Shown here: positions 1-5,737 of the stretch, piece after piece
Numbering within the stretch: position 1 is the first letter of the stretch
Layout: each line of letters starts with the position of its first letter
Virus record (IMG/VR): IMGVR_UViG_3300030333_003967
Location: 1 to 41,294 of that record
Strand: one strand, 5' to 3'
DNA: 41,294 nucleotides
From: a virus
The notes under the pieces: generated by a model
Databases searched by the model: none
The model's input: the letters and a program-made list of their open reading frames with translations, nothing else
What the model was told of the DNA's origin: nothing
Translations under genes and position numbers: made by a program

Positions 1-114
1 TCTGACCCCTGTTGAAATGATTGCGGCTTGCTGTTCATCATCGGGGAGAATGGCATCTTTTATCTTCCCTAGCGGGCCTTTCTTTTTAGGCTTTACTTCC
101 GGGTTCTCATCCAT
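1..114 (-). CDS. membrane protein, 5' part of a gene split by the contig ends
   Basis: This is the start of the gene whose remainder lies at 40848-41294. The ATG is at 114-112 and the first residues read MDENPEVKPKKKGPLGKIKD. Joined across the circular junction the protein is 153 aa. It has a charged N-terminus, a hydrophobic segment around VRITVLAWSGAILTL and a second one around FIASVFTGVLSSFGIV. Two membrane segments after a basic start suggest a small inner-membrane protein; a holin-like role is possible but unproven. I recall similar proteins in marine cyanophage-like genomes. The piece runs off the left edge of the window. Confidence 0.85.
   Translation of the reverse strand, partial: MDENPEVKPKKKGPLGKIKDAILPDDEQQAAIISTGVR
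2..99. repeat. terminal direct repeat, left copy (98 bp)
   Basis: These 98 bases are identical to the last 98 bases of the window. A gene on the minus strand continues in frame across the join, so the repeat most simply marks the overlap of a circular or circularly permuted genome. Base 1 differs from its counterpart (t here, c at 41196), a synonymous Arg change. Confidence 0.95.
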
Positions 115-160
115 AAAATAAAAAAGCAAGTCATACTAAGAATACTTGCAATTGGTAAAA

Positions 161-346
161 ATGCCTGAGATGTGGGCCGCTCTTGTTGGCGCAATGGTTT
201 CTGCCCTTTTAATGGTATTAGCCAATCGATCAAATAGAAATCAAGGGAACTTTAGAGAACTATTTCATCGCATGAATGCCGTCGAGCAATCGATAGCTAG
301 ACTTGAGGGAAATAAAAGGAGTAACACATCATGGAGGAATCGATAA
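161..346 (+). CDS. small membrane-anchored protein with coiled-coil tail
   Basis: A 61-aa protein with one N-terminal hydrophobic segment (about residues 3-21, MWAALVGAMVSALLMVLA) and a hydrophilic C-terminal half with heptad-like spacing (HRMNAVEQSIARLEG). I chose the ATG at 161 over an upstream in-frame TTG because it directly precedes the membrane segment. It is the first gene of a plus-strand cluster of tightly overlapping small genes and diverges from the gene crossing the contig junction. The topology fits a small holin- or spanin-like membrane protein, but no family was recognised. Confidence 0.6.
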   Translation: MPEMWAALVGAMVSALLMVLANRSNRNQGNFRELFHRMNAVEQSIARLEGNKRSNTSWRNR

Positions 347-411
347 TTAGAGCAAAACAACGCATAAAAGAATTAGAGTTATTAATTAAAGCTTGGGAGA
401 AAAACAAATGA
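331..411 (+). CDS. 26-residue micropeptide
   Basis: A short ORF, MEESIIRAKQRIKELELLIK followed by AWEKNK, overlaps the end of the upstream gene by 16 nt and the start of the next one by four (ATGA). A good Shine-Dalgarno sequence AAGGAG (316-321) sits nine bases before its ATG. The predicted peptide is a single amphipathic, charged helix. The ribosome binding site and the ATGA coupling to the next gene are the main reasons to regard it as real; function is unknown. Confidence 0.55.
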   Translation: MEESIIRAKQRIKELELLIKAWEKNK

Positions 412-593
412 AGAAATTATTCAAGCCACTTCTTCCCGTTCTTTATGCCTACCTAAAAAGTGAGGCGGGTAAAAAGTTAATTATTAGCCTGCTTAAAGCA
501 GCGGCAAGACAAACCAATAATAAGCTTGACGATCAAGCCGTTGCTTATGTAGAAGCTAGATTATGGCCTGACTCAACAATTCAAAGCAGCTAA
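408..593 (+). CDS. small basic helical protein, unknown function
   Basis: A 61-aa protein starting MKKLFKPLLPVLYAYLKS. The ATG overlaps the previous stop as ATGA and has GGAG nine bases upstream, which favours this start over an upstream TTG. The N-terminal half is lysine-rich and amphipathic with hydrophobic stretches (LLPVLYAYL, LIISLLKAAA), so membrane association is possible. It ends in TAATG shared with the next gene. No family recognised. Confidence 0.65.
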   Translation: MKKLFKPLLPVLYAYLKSEAGKKLIISLLKAAARQTNNKLDDQAVAYVEARLWPDSTIQSS

Positions 594-802
594 TGACATA
601 CAAACCAGAATGGATCGCTGAAGACAAGCAAAGGGTTATCGACATGGACCGCTGGTACAAGCTCGATAAACGAGACCTCAAGAGCCACAAGATGCACGGG
701 CTTTTTACTGGGTTAGGTGCAATTGGCCATAGGCTTGATAAGAAAAATGAGCTAGAAACAAGGATGAGTAACGCCTATGACAAACTAAAAAAATGGAAGT
801 AA
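593..802 (+). CDS. conserved-looking small protein, unknown function
   Basis: A 69-aa, strongly charged protein, soluble by composition (MTYKPEWIAEDKQRVIDMD at the start, YDKLKKWK at the end). Translation is coupled to the upstream gene by a TAATG overlap, and its end overlaps the next start by 10 nt. A glycine-rich stretch HGLFTGLGAIGHRL sits in the middle. No catalytic motif was found and no function is proposed. Confidence 0.65.
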   Translation: MTYKPEWIAEDKQRVIDMDRWYKLDKRDLKSHKMHGLFTGLGAIGHRLDKKNELETRMSNAYDKLKKWK

Positions 803-1071
803 ATATCGATATTACCCATTTAGTAGAACCGCCCACGATTGAAGAAGAGTTAACAATGGAGAAACGTATTATTGAGATTAATGAATGCGATGATATTGAA
901 GAGATAAGACGGTGTTGCGCCGCTGCTTACAGACAAAACCACCATCAAGCGCATTTTATTTCACGTTGTCTCACGGAGATAGCAGGGTTGCAAGCTCGGA
1001 TTATCTGCATGGAGAACCCAGTCAAACAAACCGAGCGCAATTGGATTCAGAATTTATTCTACGGAAAGTAG
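793..1071 (+). CDS. small protein, unknown function
   Basis: A 92-aa protein, last of the plus-strand cluster. It overlaps the preceding gene by 10 nt and runs 18 nt into the convergent minus-strand gene ending at 1054. The central segment (DDIEEIRRCCAAAYRQNHHQ, then ISRCLTEIAGLQAR) reads as two helices and resembles a short repeat I associate with small proteins of marine cyanophage-like genomes; that is recollection, not a search result. No enzymatic motif is visible. Confidence 0.65.
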   Translation: MEVNIDITHLVEPPTIEEELTMEKRIIEINECDDIEEIRRCCAAAYRQNHHQAHFISRCLTEIAGLQARIICMENPVKQTERNWIQNLFYGK

Positions 1072-1275
1072 AACTTGTTGAGCATGAAGAGCAGGACTTT
1101 TTAAGTCATCCCATTGGATCTTGTAGTAATAAGAAGGGTGACCGCGACGATCTTTTCTTGTCTCAACCCCTAGGATCACACCGACCCTAGGAGGTAGATC
1201 AAGAGATTTGCTAATCGTTTTTTTTGCTACGCGCTGGCCTTCTTTATACCTTTGGCCGATACGTCTATTTGGCAT
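1054..1275 (-). CDS. small SH3/KOW-like protein
   Basis: Last gene of the leftward operon, 73 aa from the ATG at 1275. An in-frame ATG lies at 1290, but the start at 1275 has GGAG nine bases upstream and a smaller overlap (11 nt) with the preceding gene. The core GVILGVETRKDRRGHPSYYY followed by KIQWDD reads as a small beta-barrel of the kind found in KOW/SH3-like nucleic-acid or protein binders. The N-terminus is very basic. Function unknown; the fold suggestion is inference from the beta-strand pattern. Confidence 0.6.
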   Translation of the reverse strand: MPNRRIGQRYKEGQRVAKKTISKSLDLPPRVGVILGVETRKDRRGHPSYYYKIQWDDLKSPALHAQQVLLSVE

Positions 1276-1603
1276 TGGTTTTGGCTCCATATTTTTCTTT
1301 TAGTGCCTTCTCTACATCTGCGGGCAAAGTCGAGAAAGTTTGTTTTTTAGAAGATTTCAAAAGATGTTCATATTCAAAATCCTGTAATTGAAATCCTTCG
1401 AGACCTTTGCCTTCTCGTTGCCATCTTACAAACATCATTCCTTTCATCCCGCCAAGCATTTCACTCGGCATTTCTAATACTTGGACGTCTGTTAGAGGAG
1501 GTTCCTTTATACCAAGGAACCATTTAAACCTCTTAAAGGAAAAGTAAAAGCCTCGCCTTACTCTATAAGTAAGGTCAAACCATAGGTCGTTTAGAGTTTC
1601 CAT
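1265..1603 (-). CDS. protein of unknown function
   Basis: A 112-aa protein in the leftward operon, starting in a TAATG overlap with the upstream stop. The N-terminal third is aromatic and basic (YRVRRGFYFSFKRFKWFLG), which could be a peripheral membrane or nucleic-acid contacting segment. The C-terminus is lysine-rich. No family recognised. Its place beside recombination genes suggests an early accessory role, but nothing in the sequence shows one. Confidence 0.6.
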   Translation of the reverse strand: METLNDLWFDLTYRVRRGFYFSFKRFKWFLGIKEPPLTDVQVLEMPSEMLGGMKGMMFVRWQREGKGLEGFQLQDFEYEHLLKSSKKQTFSTLPADVEKALKEKYGAKTNAK

Positions 1604-1881
1604 TAGTCTTTTCTTGGCGCAATTGATCCGCTTTCACCGTTCTCCCAGTAAGAGCCAAACACAGTAAAGCCAGGAACTTCTTCAAACTCAGTGCGGCTTG
1701 TATATTTTCTAATTGTTGAGCCGCCTAGCTCTGCCTCGGTTGCTTTTTCGATTAACCAAGTCGCTGCCTTTTTGGCTTCCTCTGGCGAAAAATCAATAAT
1801 CAAATACTTATCAGGATCTTGCTCTTTGGACTTCTTTTGGTTGGACTTGAAACGAAAGCGGGCATTGAATACGTTTTCCAT
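1603..1881 (-). CDS. protein of unknown function
   Basis: A 92-aa protein from ATG 1881 (MENVFNARFRFKSNQKKSKE). A longer version from an upstream non-ATG codon at 1929 would overlap the preceding gene and add residues that look non-coding, so the inner ATG is preferred. A CCAACCCC leader motif lies 19 nt upstream, inside the end of the previous gene. The segment KYLIIDFSPEEAKKAATWLI looks like a beta-strand followed by a helix, and acidic and basic blocks alternate. I recall similar small proteins next to ssDNA-annealing genes, but assign no function. Confidence 0.6.
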   Translation of the reverse strand: MENVFNARFRFKSNQKKSKEQDPDKYLIIDFSPEEAKKAATWLIEKATEAELGGSTIRKYTSRTEFEEVPGFTVFGSYWENGESGSIAPRKD

Positions 1882-1895
1882 TTGGATTAATGAGA

Positions 1896-2114
1896 TTAGT
1901 GGGGTTGGATGTTGTTGGCAGCTTCCCAACTTAAAACGTCGGTTAGCTTATACCTGATTCGAGGAGCGTAAGGTTTTAACGGTGTTAAACCTATGTCCTC
2001 AAAAGGAGGCCCAGTGGCCTCGCCTTTTCGGGTTTTCTTTCTCCATTGCTGTAACGTCCAGAGCGAAATGCCATAACGTTTAGCAAGATCTTTTGGTGTT
2101 AGGTATTCAGTCAT
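1896..2114 (-). CDS. excisionase/MerR-like helix-turn-helix DNA-binding protein
   Basis: A 72-aa protein beginning MTEYLTPKDLAKRYGISLWT. The pattern LTPKDLAKRYGISLWTLQQW is a winged HTH of the excisionase/MerR (HTH_17-like) type, and the C-terminal APRIRYKLTDVLSWEA corresponds to the strand and wing that end such domains. Its ATG overlaps the annealing-protein stop (ATGA), so it is translated with the recombination genes. There is no integrase in the genome, so a regulator or DNA-architecture role is more likely than excision. Confidence 0.75.
   Translation of the reverse strand: MTEYLTPKDLAKRYGISLWTLQQWRKKTRKGEATGPPFEDIGLTPLKPYAPRIRYKLTDVLSWEAANNIQPH
1901..1908 (-). promoter_or_regulatory. 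CCAACCCC leader motif, copy 1
   Basis: On the minus strand this reads CCAACCCC followed by A. It sits 19 nt before the ATG at 1881, within the last codons of the preceding gene. This is the longest spacing of the five copies, so it is the weakest member. Confidence 0.4.
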
Positions 2115-2803
2115 GCGGCTAACTTGATCTCGGTTAGATCATCCTTCGATAATTTCCCTTCTTTATGCCGTTCCTCTGCCATTGCAACAATCTTTTGATT
2201 GTCTGTTTTCGGGTCTTTTAACTTGGTTAGGAACATCGCTTTTAGATCAGACTTAACAGGCTGAGTTTTGGGCGTTTCCTTAATGACGGGTTTGACGGGT
2301 TGATTTGATAATTCTTGTTTTGGAGTCAAAGAGTCCGCATCATCATCATCACCCGCTAAACCATAAATCGCTAAAAGTGCATAACGTCTCGCGTAGGTAA
2401 TAGCAGAGCCGTGGGCTTGCATAATGTTTCCTCTGTTAGGGGCAAGCTCTGGGAAAGGGAAATGGCTTTCTACTTGTTCGCCTGACTCATGCCTCAAAGT
2501 CGTAACAAGAACAGGCATAACTTTCCATTGGTCCGTAGTTGTAGCACTTGTAGCTTGAGGCAGGATTTGATAGTTGAAAGTCTGAGTATGAGACAGGCCA
2601 AATTGAGTTGCAGGCTGGGAAGCCGCTAAACCGCCAGCAAGTGTTGTATAAGCTCCATAATTTGCAGTGCCGTCTTTCCCTGCGGCATGGTGTTTCTGTT
2701 GAAACTTCGCAAGAGCTTTATTCAATTCAGGTGTTTGAGGATTAAGAGAGACCTCTAATCCATCGCCTGAGTAAGCTTCAGTTTTTGGGTTTTCAGTTGT
2801 CAT
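2111..2803 (-). CDS. ERF-family single-strand annealing protein
   Basis: A 230-aa protein that should coat resected single strands and anneal homologous DNA during recombination-dependent replication. ERF-family features are visible: YGAYTTLAGGLA (about residues 49-60), FGLSHTQTFN, TTLRHESGE (101-109), GSAITYARRYAL (132-143) and an acidic run GDDDDAD (151-157). The start at 2803 is chosen because its ATG overlaps the exonuclease stop as ATGA and has the CCAACCCC motif nine bases upstream; an in-frame start at 2830 lies inside the exonuclease gene. Exonuclease plus annealase is the classic RecE/RecT-type arrangement. Confidence 0.88.
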   Translation of the reverse strand: MTTENPKTEAYSGDGLEVSLNPQTPELNKALAKFQQKHHAAGKDGTANYGAYTTLAGGLAASQPATQFGLSHTQTFNYQILPQATSATTTDQWKVMPVLVTTLRHESGEQVESHFPFPELAPNRGNIMQAHGSAITYARRYALLAIYGLAGDDDDADSLTPKQELSNQPVKPVIKETPKTQPVKSDLKAMFLTKLKDPKTDNQKIVAMAEERHKEGKLSKDDLTEIKLAA

Positions 2804-3600
2804 TTGTTTGTTGGGGTTGGGAATGCCCACCGAGGTAGGCTTAGTTTTTGAACGCCGCGATCAGCCCATCCAGGCCACTCGCCAGCAAGTTCACATTCTG
2901 CAATTTTATCTAGTCCTTTACGGCATAACCTTCGGCCTTCTTGCATCGCATCGTTGTCTAATTCATAAATCCCTATATCAAAAGGCCACTCGCTTTGAAC
3001 CACTAAAAAGATAAAGCGGTCGTACCCAGTGACGTTTAAATAATGCGCCGCTTGTAGATGGTATTTCAAATTAGCAACGGTCTTTGCAAAATCAGTTGGG
3101 CTTGCTCCGCTTCGGCTTGTTTTTAAATCAACCAAAGTTGATGCATTTTCCCAATCGCTTCGCGCTTTCATCACTAACCCTGTTGAGTCGTCATTACGCC
3201 AGAAAGATTTCTCCGCCGTTCCATGAGATAACAAAGATTTAGCTTCCTTATCTTTAAAAACCGCATCCCTCATTTTTAAGGCCAGTTCCATATCGCTTTT
3301 TGTCGTAGCGATTAATCCTGCCTTTTCGGCTTCAGCGGCTTCTTCTTTTCCTTTTTTGGTCGTGCGGCTGCTAACAACTTTGAACCGTTGATCTAATTCT
3401 TCAGGTTCTAAAACAGCGCAATGGGTCAACGTGCCAAGAAACATTGCGGCGGTTTCTTTTCGTTCTGGCTTTTCAGGATTTAGAAAAGTATTCCAATATG
3501 CTCTAGGGCCATGCGAGATCATCACCTTCAGCATTGAAGTGCTGACGGCAGGGTCGCTGTGGTAATGAGCGTTTGTAATTCGTGCGCTTCCTTGGGTCAT
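2800..3600 (-). CDS. PD-(D/E)XK exonuclease, exodeoxyribonuclease VIII-like
   Basis: A 266-aa nuclease of the type that resects double-strand ends to give single strands for the annealing protein encoded next. Visible motifs are a helix with GTLTH (H60), an aspartate in KARSDW (D149), the core LVDLKTS (D158, K160) and a QxxxY-type motif Q183-AAH-Y187, as in PDDEXK_1/Exo VIII-like proteins. A strong Shine-Dalgarno AAGGAGGG precedes the ATG, which overlaps the upstream stop. Both ends are translationally coupled to neighbours. Confident family call; exact polarity and partner are inferred. Confidence 0.87.
   Translation of the reverse strand: MTQGSARITNAHYHSDPAVSTSMLKVMISHGPRAYWNTFLNPEKPERKETAAMFLGTLTHCAVLEPEELDQRFKVVSSRTTKKGKEEAAEAEKAGLIATTKSDMELALKMRDAVFKDKEAKSLLSHGTAEKSFWRNDDSTGLVMKARSDWENASTLVDLKTSRSGASPTDFAKTVANLKYHLQAAHYLNVTGYDRFIFLVVQSEWPFDIGIYELDNDAMQEGRRLCRKGLDKIAECELAGEWPGWADRGVQKLSLPRWAFPTPTNK
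2813..2820 (-). promoter_or_regulatory. CCAACCCC leader motif, copy 2
   Basis: On the minus strand CCAACCCC lies nine bases before the annealing-protein ATG, inside the last codons of the exonuclease gene. There is no Shine-Dalgarno sequence in the same interval. Confidence 0.5.
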
Positions 3601-3890
3601 AATCCCTCCTTATAAAGTGCGGAGCTAGGGCCATATTTCTGTAAGAAAAAAGGCCATGTTCTTAACATCAATGCTTTGTTATCAGCGTCGGCAAGGATGC
3701 CAGCCTTACCTAATGCACTCTCAAAACCTGAGCCGTGATTTAAAGCGGTCTTAAAAGTGTTGAGAACTTCTGTTTGATTCATGCGAGAAACCGATAAATT
3801 AAGGTTGTCGCCTCCCGTAGGTCGGGGCGACTGGGAGTTGTAGGCGGTCGGGGTTGGCCGCCTGCCTCCTATATCTGAAATGCCGTTCAT
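3597..3890 (-). CDS. protein of unknown function
   Basis: A 97-aa protein with a proline/glycine-rich, probably disordered N-terminal third (IGGRRPTPTAYNSQSPRPTG) and a more ordered helical C-terminal part rich in leucine and alanine. Both ends overlap neighbouring genes by four bases (ATGA), so it belongs to the exonuclease/annealase operon. The CCAACCCC octamer at 3850-3857 falls inside the coding region here and is probably coincidental. No family recognised. Confidence 0.6.
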   Translation of the reverse strand: MNGISDIGGRRPTPTAYNSQSPRPTGGDNLNLSVSRMNQTEVLNTFKTALNHGSGFESALGKAGILADADNKALMLRTWPFFLQKYGPSSALYKEGL

Positions 3891-4078
3891 TTCTTCAGGT
3901 CTTTACACGCCGCTTCAATTTTGTTGACCTCGCAATCGTGACGGGTCATATCTTCAAGGGATGTTGTTAATCCCCAAAACAGGACCCCTCCGAATAGGGC
4001 TGTGAGAGCAAAACAACCAAGAGATTCAAGGAATTTATTTTTCTTTGGTGGCTCGCTGTAGACTCTGATGTGTTTCAT
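3887..4078 (-). CDS. small single-pass membrane protein
   Basis: A 63-aa protein with a basic N-terminus (MKHIRVYSEPPKKNKFLE), one membrane segment (about residues 20-40, LGCFALTALFGGVLFWGL) and a charged C-terminal tail with two cysteines. The positive-inside rule suggests N-in/C-out. The ATG overlaps the upstream stop and AGGCAG serves as a weak ribosome binding site. An early-operon membrane protein may modify the host envelope or exclude other phages, but no family supports this. Confidence 0.6.
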   Translation of the reverse strand: MKHIRVYSEPPKKNKFLESLGCFALTALFGGVLFWGLTTSLEDMTRHDCEVNKIEAACKDLKK

Positions 4079-4338
4079 TTTGCTGCCTCTTTTGCAGGCG
4101 TTACAGCTCTGCTAAAACAAAAACTTTTTCTTATTTCCCATCCATCGCGAAGGTAATACTTCAACTCAAGGCGAGCATCTTCGAGGGAAAGGCTTTTATT
4201 CGGAGAAAAGCCGACTTTGCCTTCTCCTTGTAATTTCAAAATTTCTTCTTGATGCTCTTGGAAAGATATCCATTTATGACCGTTCTCAATTATCAACGGC
4301 AAATCTTCAAAAGAGAAAGGGGTTGTTGGAAAGCTCAT
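4075..4338 (-). CDS. first gene of the leftward operon, unknown function
   Basis: An 87-aa protein starting MSFPTTPFSFEDLPLIIENG. It is the promoter-proximal gene of the leftward operon: a near-consensus promoter lies at 4365-4392, giving a leader of about 20 nt that contains CCAACCCC four bases before the ATG and no Shine-Dalgarno sequence. The composition is mixed alpha/beta, with WISFQEHQEEILKLQGEGK in the centre. No family recognised. Confidence 0.62.
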   Translation of the reverse strand: MSFPTTPFSFEDLPLIIENGHKWISFQEHQEEILKLQGEGKVGFSPNKSLSLEDARLELKYYLRDGWEIRKSFCFSRAVTPAKEAAK

Positions 4339-4342
4339 TTGT

Positions 4343-4350
4343 GGGGTTGG
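4343..4350 (-). promoter_or_regulatory. CCAACCCC leader motif, copy 3
   Basis: On the minus strand CCAACCCC lies four bases before the first ATG of the leftward operon, in a leader of about 20 nt downstream of a clear -10 box. It occupies the place of a ribosome binding site but is not complementary to the normal anti-Shine-Dalgarno. Confidence 0.55.
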
Positions 4351-4364
4351 TTGCTTATGCCTTA

Positions 4365-4392
4365 ATTATACAGCTCAATACACCCCTGTCAA
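4365..4392 (-). promoter_or_regulatory. near-consensus sigma-70 promoter for the leftward operon
   Basis: On the minus strand TTGACA (4392-4387) and TATAAT (4370-4365) are perfect -35 and -10 boxes separated by 16 bases. The spacer starts GGGGTGTAT, the motif repeated at other promoters here. The operon's first ATG is at 4338, so the leader is about 20 nt. Host RNA polymerase should use it early. Confidence 0.85.
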
Positions 4393-4407
4393 TACCCTAT
4401 ACACCTC
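4378..4407 (-). repeat. AGGGGTGTAT motif, two copies 21 bp apart
   Basis: On the minus strand AGGGGTGTAT (4387-4378) lies between the -35 and -10 boxes of the leftward promoter, and a degenerate GAGGTGTAT (4407-4399) lies 21 bp upstream, about two helical turns. The phased copies suggest a protein binding on one DNA face. Confidence 0.5.
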
Positions 4408-4410
4408 GCA

Positions 4411-4436
4411 TAAAAAAAGAGGGTGGCTAACCCTCT
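4411..4436 (-). terminator. intrinsic terminator after the 48-aa gene
   Basis: On the minus strand a 7-bp stem AGAGGGT/ACCCTCT with a 5-nt loop is followed by seven T (4418-4412). The stop codon of the small gene ending at 4427 lies in the loop. It ends transcription coming from 4573 or 5501 just before the leftward operon promoter. Confidence 0.85.
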
Positions 4437-4573
4437 CTGTCTGATTCGGCATCTTCGATGAGATCAGAAAGATGCTCGATCATGTAGCCGTATTGGTTGA
4501 TCTCCTTAATGTCTCCGTGTTCGAGAGCCAAGTTGGCGAAGACCTTAGCGGCGGCCAGTGTGTCGTCGTGCAT
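4427..4573 (-). CDS. 48-residue acidic protein, unknown function
   Basis: A 48-aa protein starting MHDDTLAAAKVFANLALEHG and ending EDAESDREG, strongly acidic and helical in prediction. It fills what would otherwise be an intergenic gap. It has its own promoter at 4597-4624, inside the end of the methyltransferase gene, and its stop codon lies in the loop of a clean intrinsic terminator. No obvious Shine-Dalgarno precedes the ATG. Small acidic early phage proteins often bind host proteins, but that is speculation here. Confidence 0.7.
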   Translation of the reverse strand: MHDDTLAAAKVFANLALEHGDIKEINQYGYMIEHLSDLIEDAESDREG

Positions 4574-4596
4574 AAAACAAATGCGTGAACGTATTC

Positions 4597-4624
4597 ATTA
4601 TACACCCCTATACACCCCTGTCCA
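4597..4624 (-). promoter_or_regulatory. promoter for the 48-aa gene, inside the methyltransferase 3' end
   Basis: On the minus strand TGGACA (4624-4619) and TATAAT (4602-4597) flank a 16-base spacer. The spacer holds GGGGTGTAT twice in tandem, and the layout copies the leftward promoter at 4365-4392. The methyltransferase stop codon (4610-4608) lies within it. Confidence 0.75.
4600..4619 (-). repeat. tandem AGGGGTGTAT repeat (two 10-bp units)
   Basis: Two perfect head-to-tail copies of AGGGGTGTAT on the minus strand, one helical turn apart. They fill the spacer of the promoter at 4597-4624, and the second ends in the -10 box. The first copy also encodes the last residues of the methyltransferase. 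Confidence 0.7.
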
Positions 4625-5501
4625 TGTCTAAGACTCTTTGTAAGGGAATTGCCGCAACTTGAGGACAGACTGCATTACCTAATGCTTTAAGTCTGTGTGT
4701 CCAATTGGATAGCCCATCATCTCCTCTACGAAGGACGGGTTCAGACTCATAGGATTGCCAGTTGGGGCTAAGAGTCGATCCTTTCTTGCTAAAGCTGCTA
4801 GGCAAGTTCCAGATTGACGATCCCAGTCTCGCAGACTGTACTTGTGTTCGTGTGCTGAAGGTGTTGGAAGACGACGTAGTTTGTTGAATAGTTTTACTGT
4901 CTCTGGATTGACTGCTTCCCTCAAGTTTGCCAGTTTCGTTCTGCCTTTTCTCGGCCCTTCCATTTGTTTCTTCAATGCCTCTGGACTTCTCTGAGGGAGA
5001 TGATCCATAGTCGTTGGGGTAGGCAACGAGCCACCATCTGTCACGGATATGACAGGCTCCCAATGCACTCGCAGGTATGCACGCATATTCACAATCGAAG
5101 CCTGCCTTGGCCAGCTCTCCGAGTACGATTCCCAATCCGTTATTAAGGATCGCTGCCACGTTTTCCAAGACGATGTATTTGGGTCGAACCAAGCGAATGA
5201 CTCGGATGAGTTCGTAAAAGAGACCTGACCTAGTTTCCTCGGTGATACCTTTACCTTGTCCTGCAACTGAGATGTCTTGGCAAGGGAATCCACCGCAAAC
5301 AACGTCGGCTGAATATGGTTCTGGGTTGTAGCTTTTGATGTCGTCATAGATAGGTATATTAGGCCAATGTTTTTTTAATACCTTTTGGCAGTAGGGTTCA
5401 CACTCGACAAATGCAACCGTTTTAAATCCTCCAACAAGTTTTTCAGCGGCGTAACTAAAACCGCCGATTCCTGAAAAAGTGTCGATTATTTTTAAAGACA
5501 T
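4608..5501 (-). CDS. DNA (cytosine-5)-methyltransferase
   Basis: A 297-aa C5 methyltransferase that transfers methyl groups from S-adenosylmethionine to cytosine. Visible motifs: I DTFSGIGGF (7-15), IV GGFPCQDIS with catalytic C74, VI ENV (113-115), VIII HIRDRWW (R153, R155) and X LKALGNAV (271-278). The target-recognition region (about 165-265) is serine-rich. It probably protects the phage from host restriction. The ATG at 5501 directly follows the T-tract of an intrinsic terminator and has no Shine-Dalgarno. A second long open frame overlies residues 52-274, and a promoter lies in its 3' end. Confidence 0.92.
   Translation of the reverse strand: MSLKIIDTFSGIGGFSYAAEKLVGGFKTVAFVECEPYCQKVLKKHWPNIPIYDDIKSYNPEPYSADVVCGGFPCQDISVAGQGKGITEETRSGLFYELIRVIRLVRPKYIVLENVAAILNNGLGIVLGELAKAGFDCEYACIPASALGACHIRDRWWLVAYPNDYGSSPSEKSRGIEETNGRAEKRQNETGKLEGSSQSRDSKTIQQTTSSSNTFSTRTQVQSARLGSSIWNLPSSFSKKGSTLSPNWQSYESEPVLRRGDDGLSNWTHRLKALGNAVCPQVAAIPLQRVLDMDRGV
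4679..5347 (-). CDS. possible overprinted ORF within the methyltransferase gene
   Basis: A 222-codon ATG-initiated frame lies wholly inside the C5 methyltransferase gene, offset by one base. Its protein reads like a real one: LFAVDSLAKTS lies opposite the catalytic GGFPCQDIS, then TSSWKTWQRSL, SESWPRQ, LPTPTTMDH, a second LPTP, and a C-terminus SLNPSFVEEMMGYPIGHTDL. I recall these motifs from standalone phage hypothetical proteins with a similar order, but cannot search. It may be a second protein made by overprinting or only a conserved shadow of the methyltransferase. It has no clear ribosome binding site. Confidence 0.35.
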   Translation of the reverse strand: MTTSKATTQNHIQPTLFAVDSLAKTSQLQDKVKVSPRKLGQVSFTNSSESFAWFDPNTSSWKTWQRSLITDWESYSESWPRQASIVNMRAYLRVHWEPVISVTDGGSLPTPTTMDHLPQRSPEALKKQMEGPRKGRTKLANLREAVNPETVKLFNKLRRLPTPSAHEHKYSLRDWDRQSGTCLAALARKDRLLAPTGNPMSLNPSFVEEMMGYPIGHTDLKH

Positions 5502-5525
5502 AAAAAAAAAGCCCCTTGCGGGGCT
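5502..5525 (-). terminator. intrinsic terminator immediately before the methyltransferase ATG
   Basis: On the minus strand AGCCCC-GCAA-GGGGCT forms a 6-bp stem with a GCAA tetraloop, followed by a run of T whose last base abuts the methyltransferase ATG at 5501. It follows the gene ending at 5532. Confidence 0.88.
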
Positions 5526-5531
5526 AGTGGT

Positions 5532-5696
5532 TCAGAACAGTAGGGCGATTGTGGTTGCCGCTGCCAGAAGGATAACAAGAGCCTGTTTTTCTTCCCTTAG
5601 AGTCTTGAGCTGTCTGTCGGTGACATCGATGTATTCCATCGCGCCGTCGATAATATCAGCCTTGTTTGACTTAGGGTTGATTACAGAAGAAGTCAT
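5532..5696 (-). CDS. 54-residue tail-anchored membrane protein
   Basis: A 54-aa protein starting MTSSVINPKSNKADIIDGAM with a charged helix (VTDRQLKTLREEKQ) and a C-terminal hydrophobic segment (ALVILLAAATTIALLF), so probably tail-anchored in the membrane. CCAACCCC lies eight bases before the ATG; an AAGGAG sequence is present but about 20 nt upstream of the ATG. A strong terminator follows the stop. A plus-strand frame over the same bases is its shadow. Function unknown. Confidence 0.65.
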   Translation of the reverse strand: MTSSVINPKSNKADIIDGAMEYIDVTDRQLKTLREEKQALVILLAAATTIALLF

Positions 5697-5704
5697 AACT
5701 AAAT

Positions 5705-5712
5705 GGGGTTGG
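5705..5712 (-). promoter_or_regulatory. CCAACCCC leader motif, copy 4
   Basis: On the minus strand CCAACCCC lies eight bases before the ATG at 5696, in a Shine-Dalgarno-like position. Confidence 0.5.
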
Positions 5713-5737
5713 ATGACTCCTTAAATATATATGCCCT

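Noticed and set aside
1691-1957. 88-codon plus-strand frame
   Set aside because: Antisense shadow of the 92-aa gene in the leftward operon, without a ribosome site.
3850-3857. CCAACCCC within the 97-aa gene
   Set aside because: It is 33 bases inside the coding region, away from any start, so it is probably chance.
5479-5724. 81-codon plus-strand frame
   Set aside because: It overlies the 54-aa minus-strand gene and its intrinsic terminator, which explain the region better.
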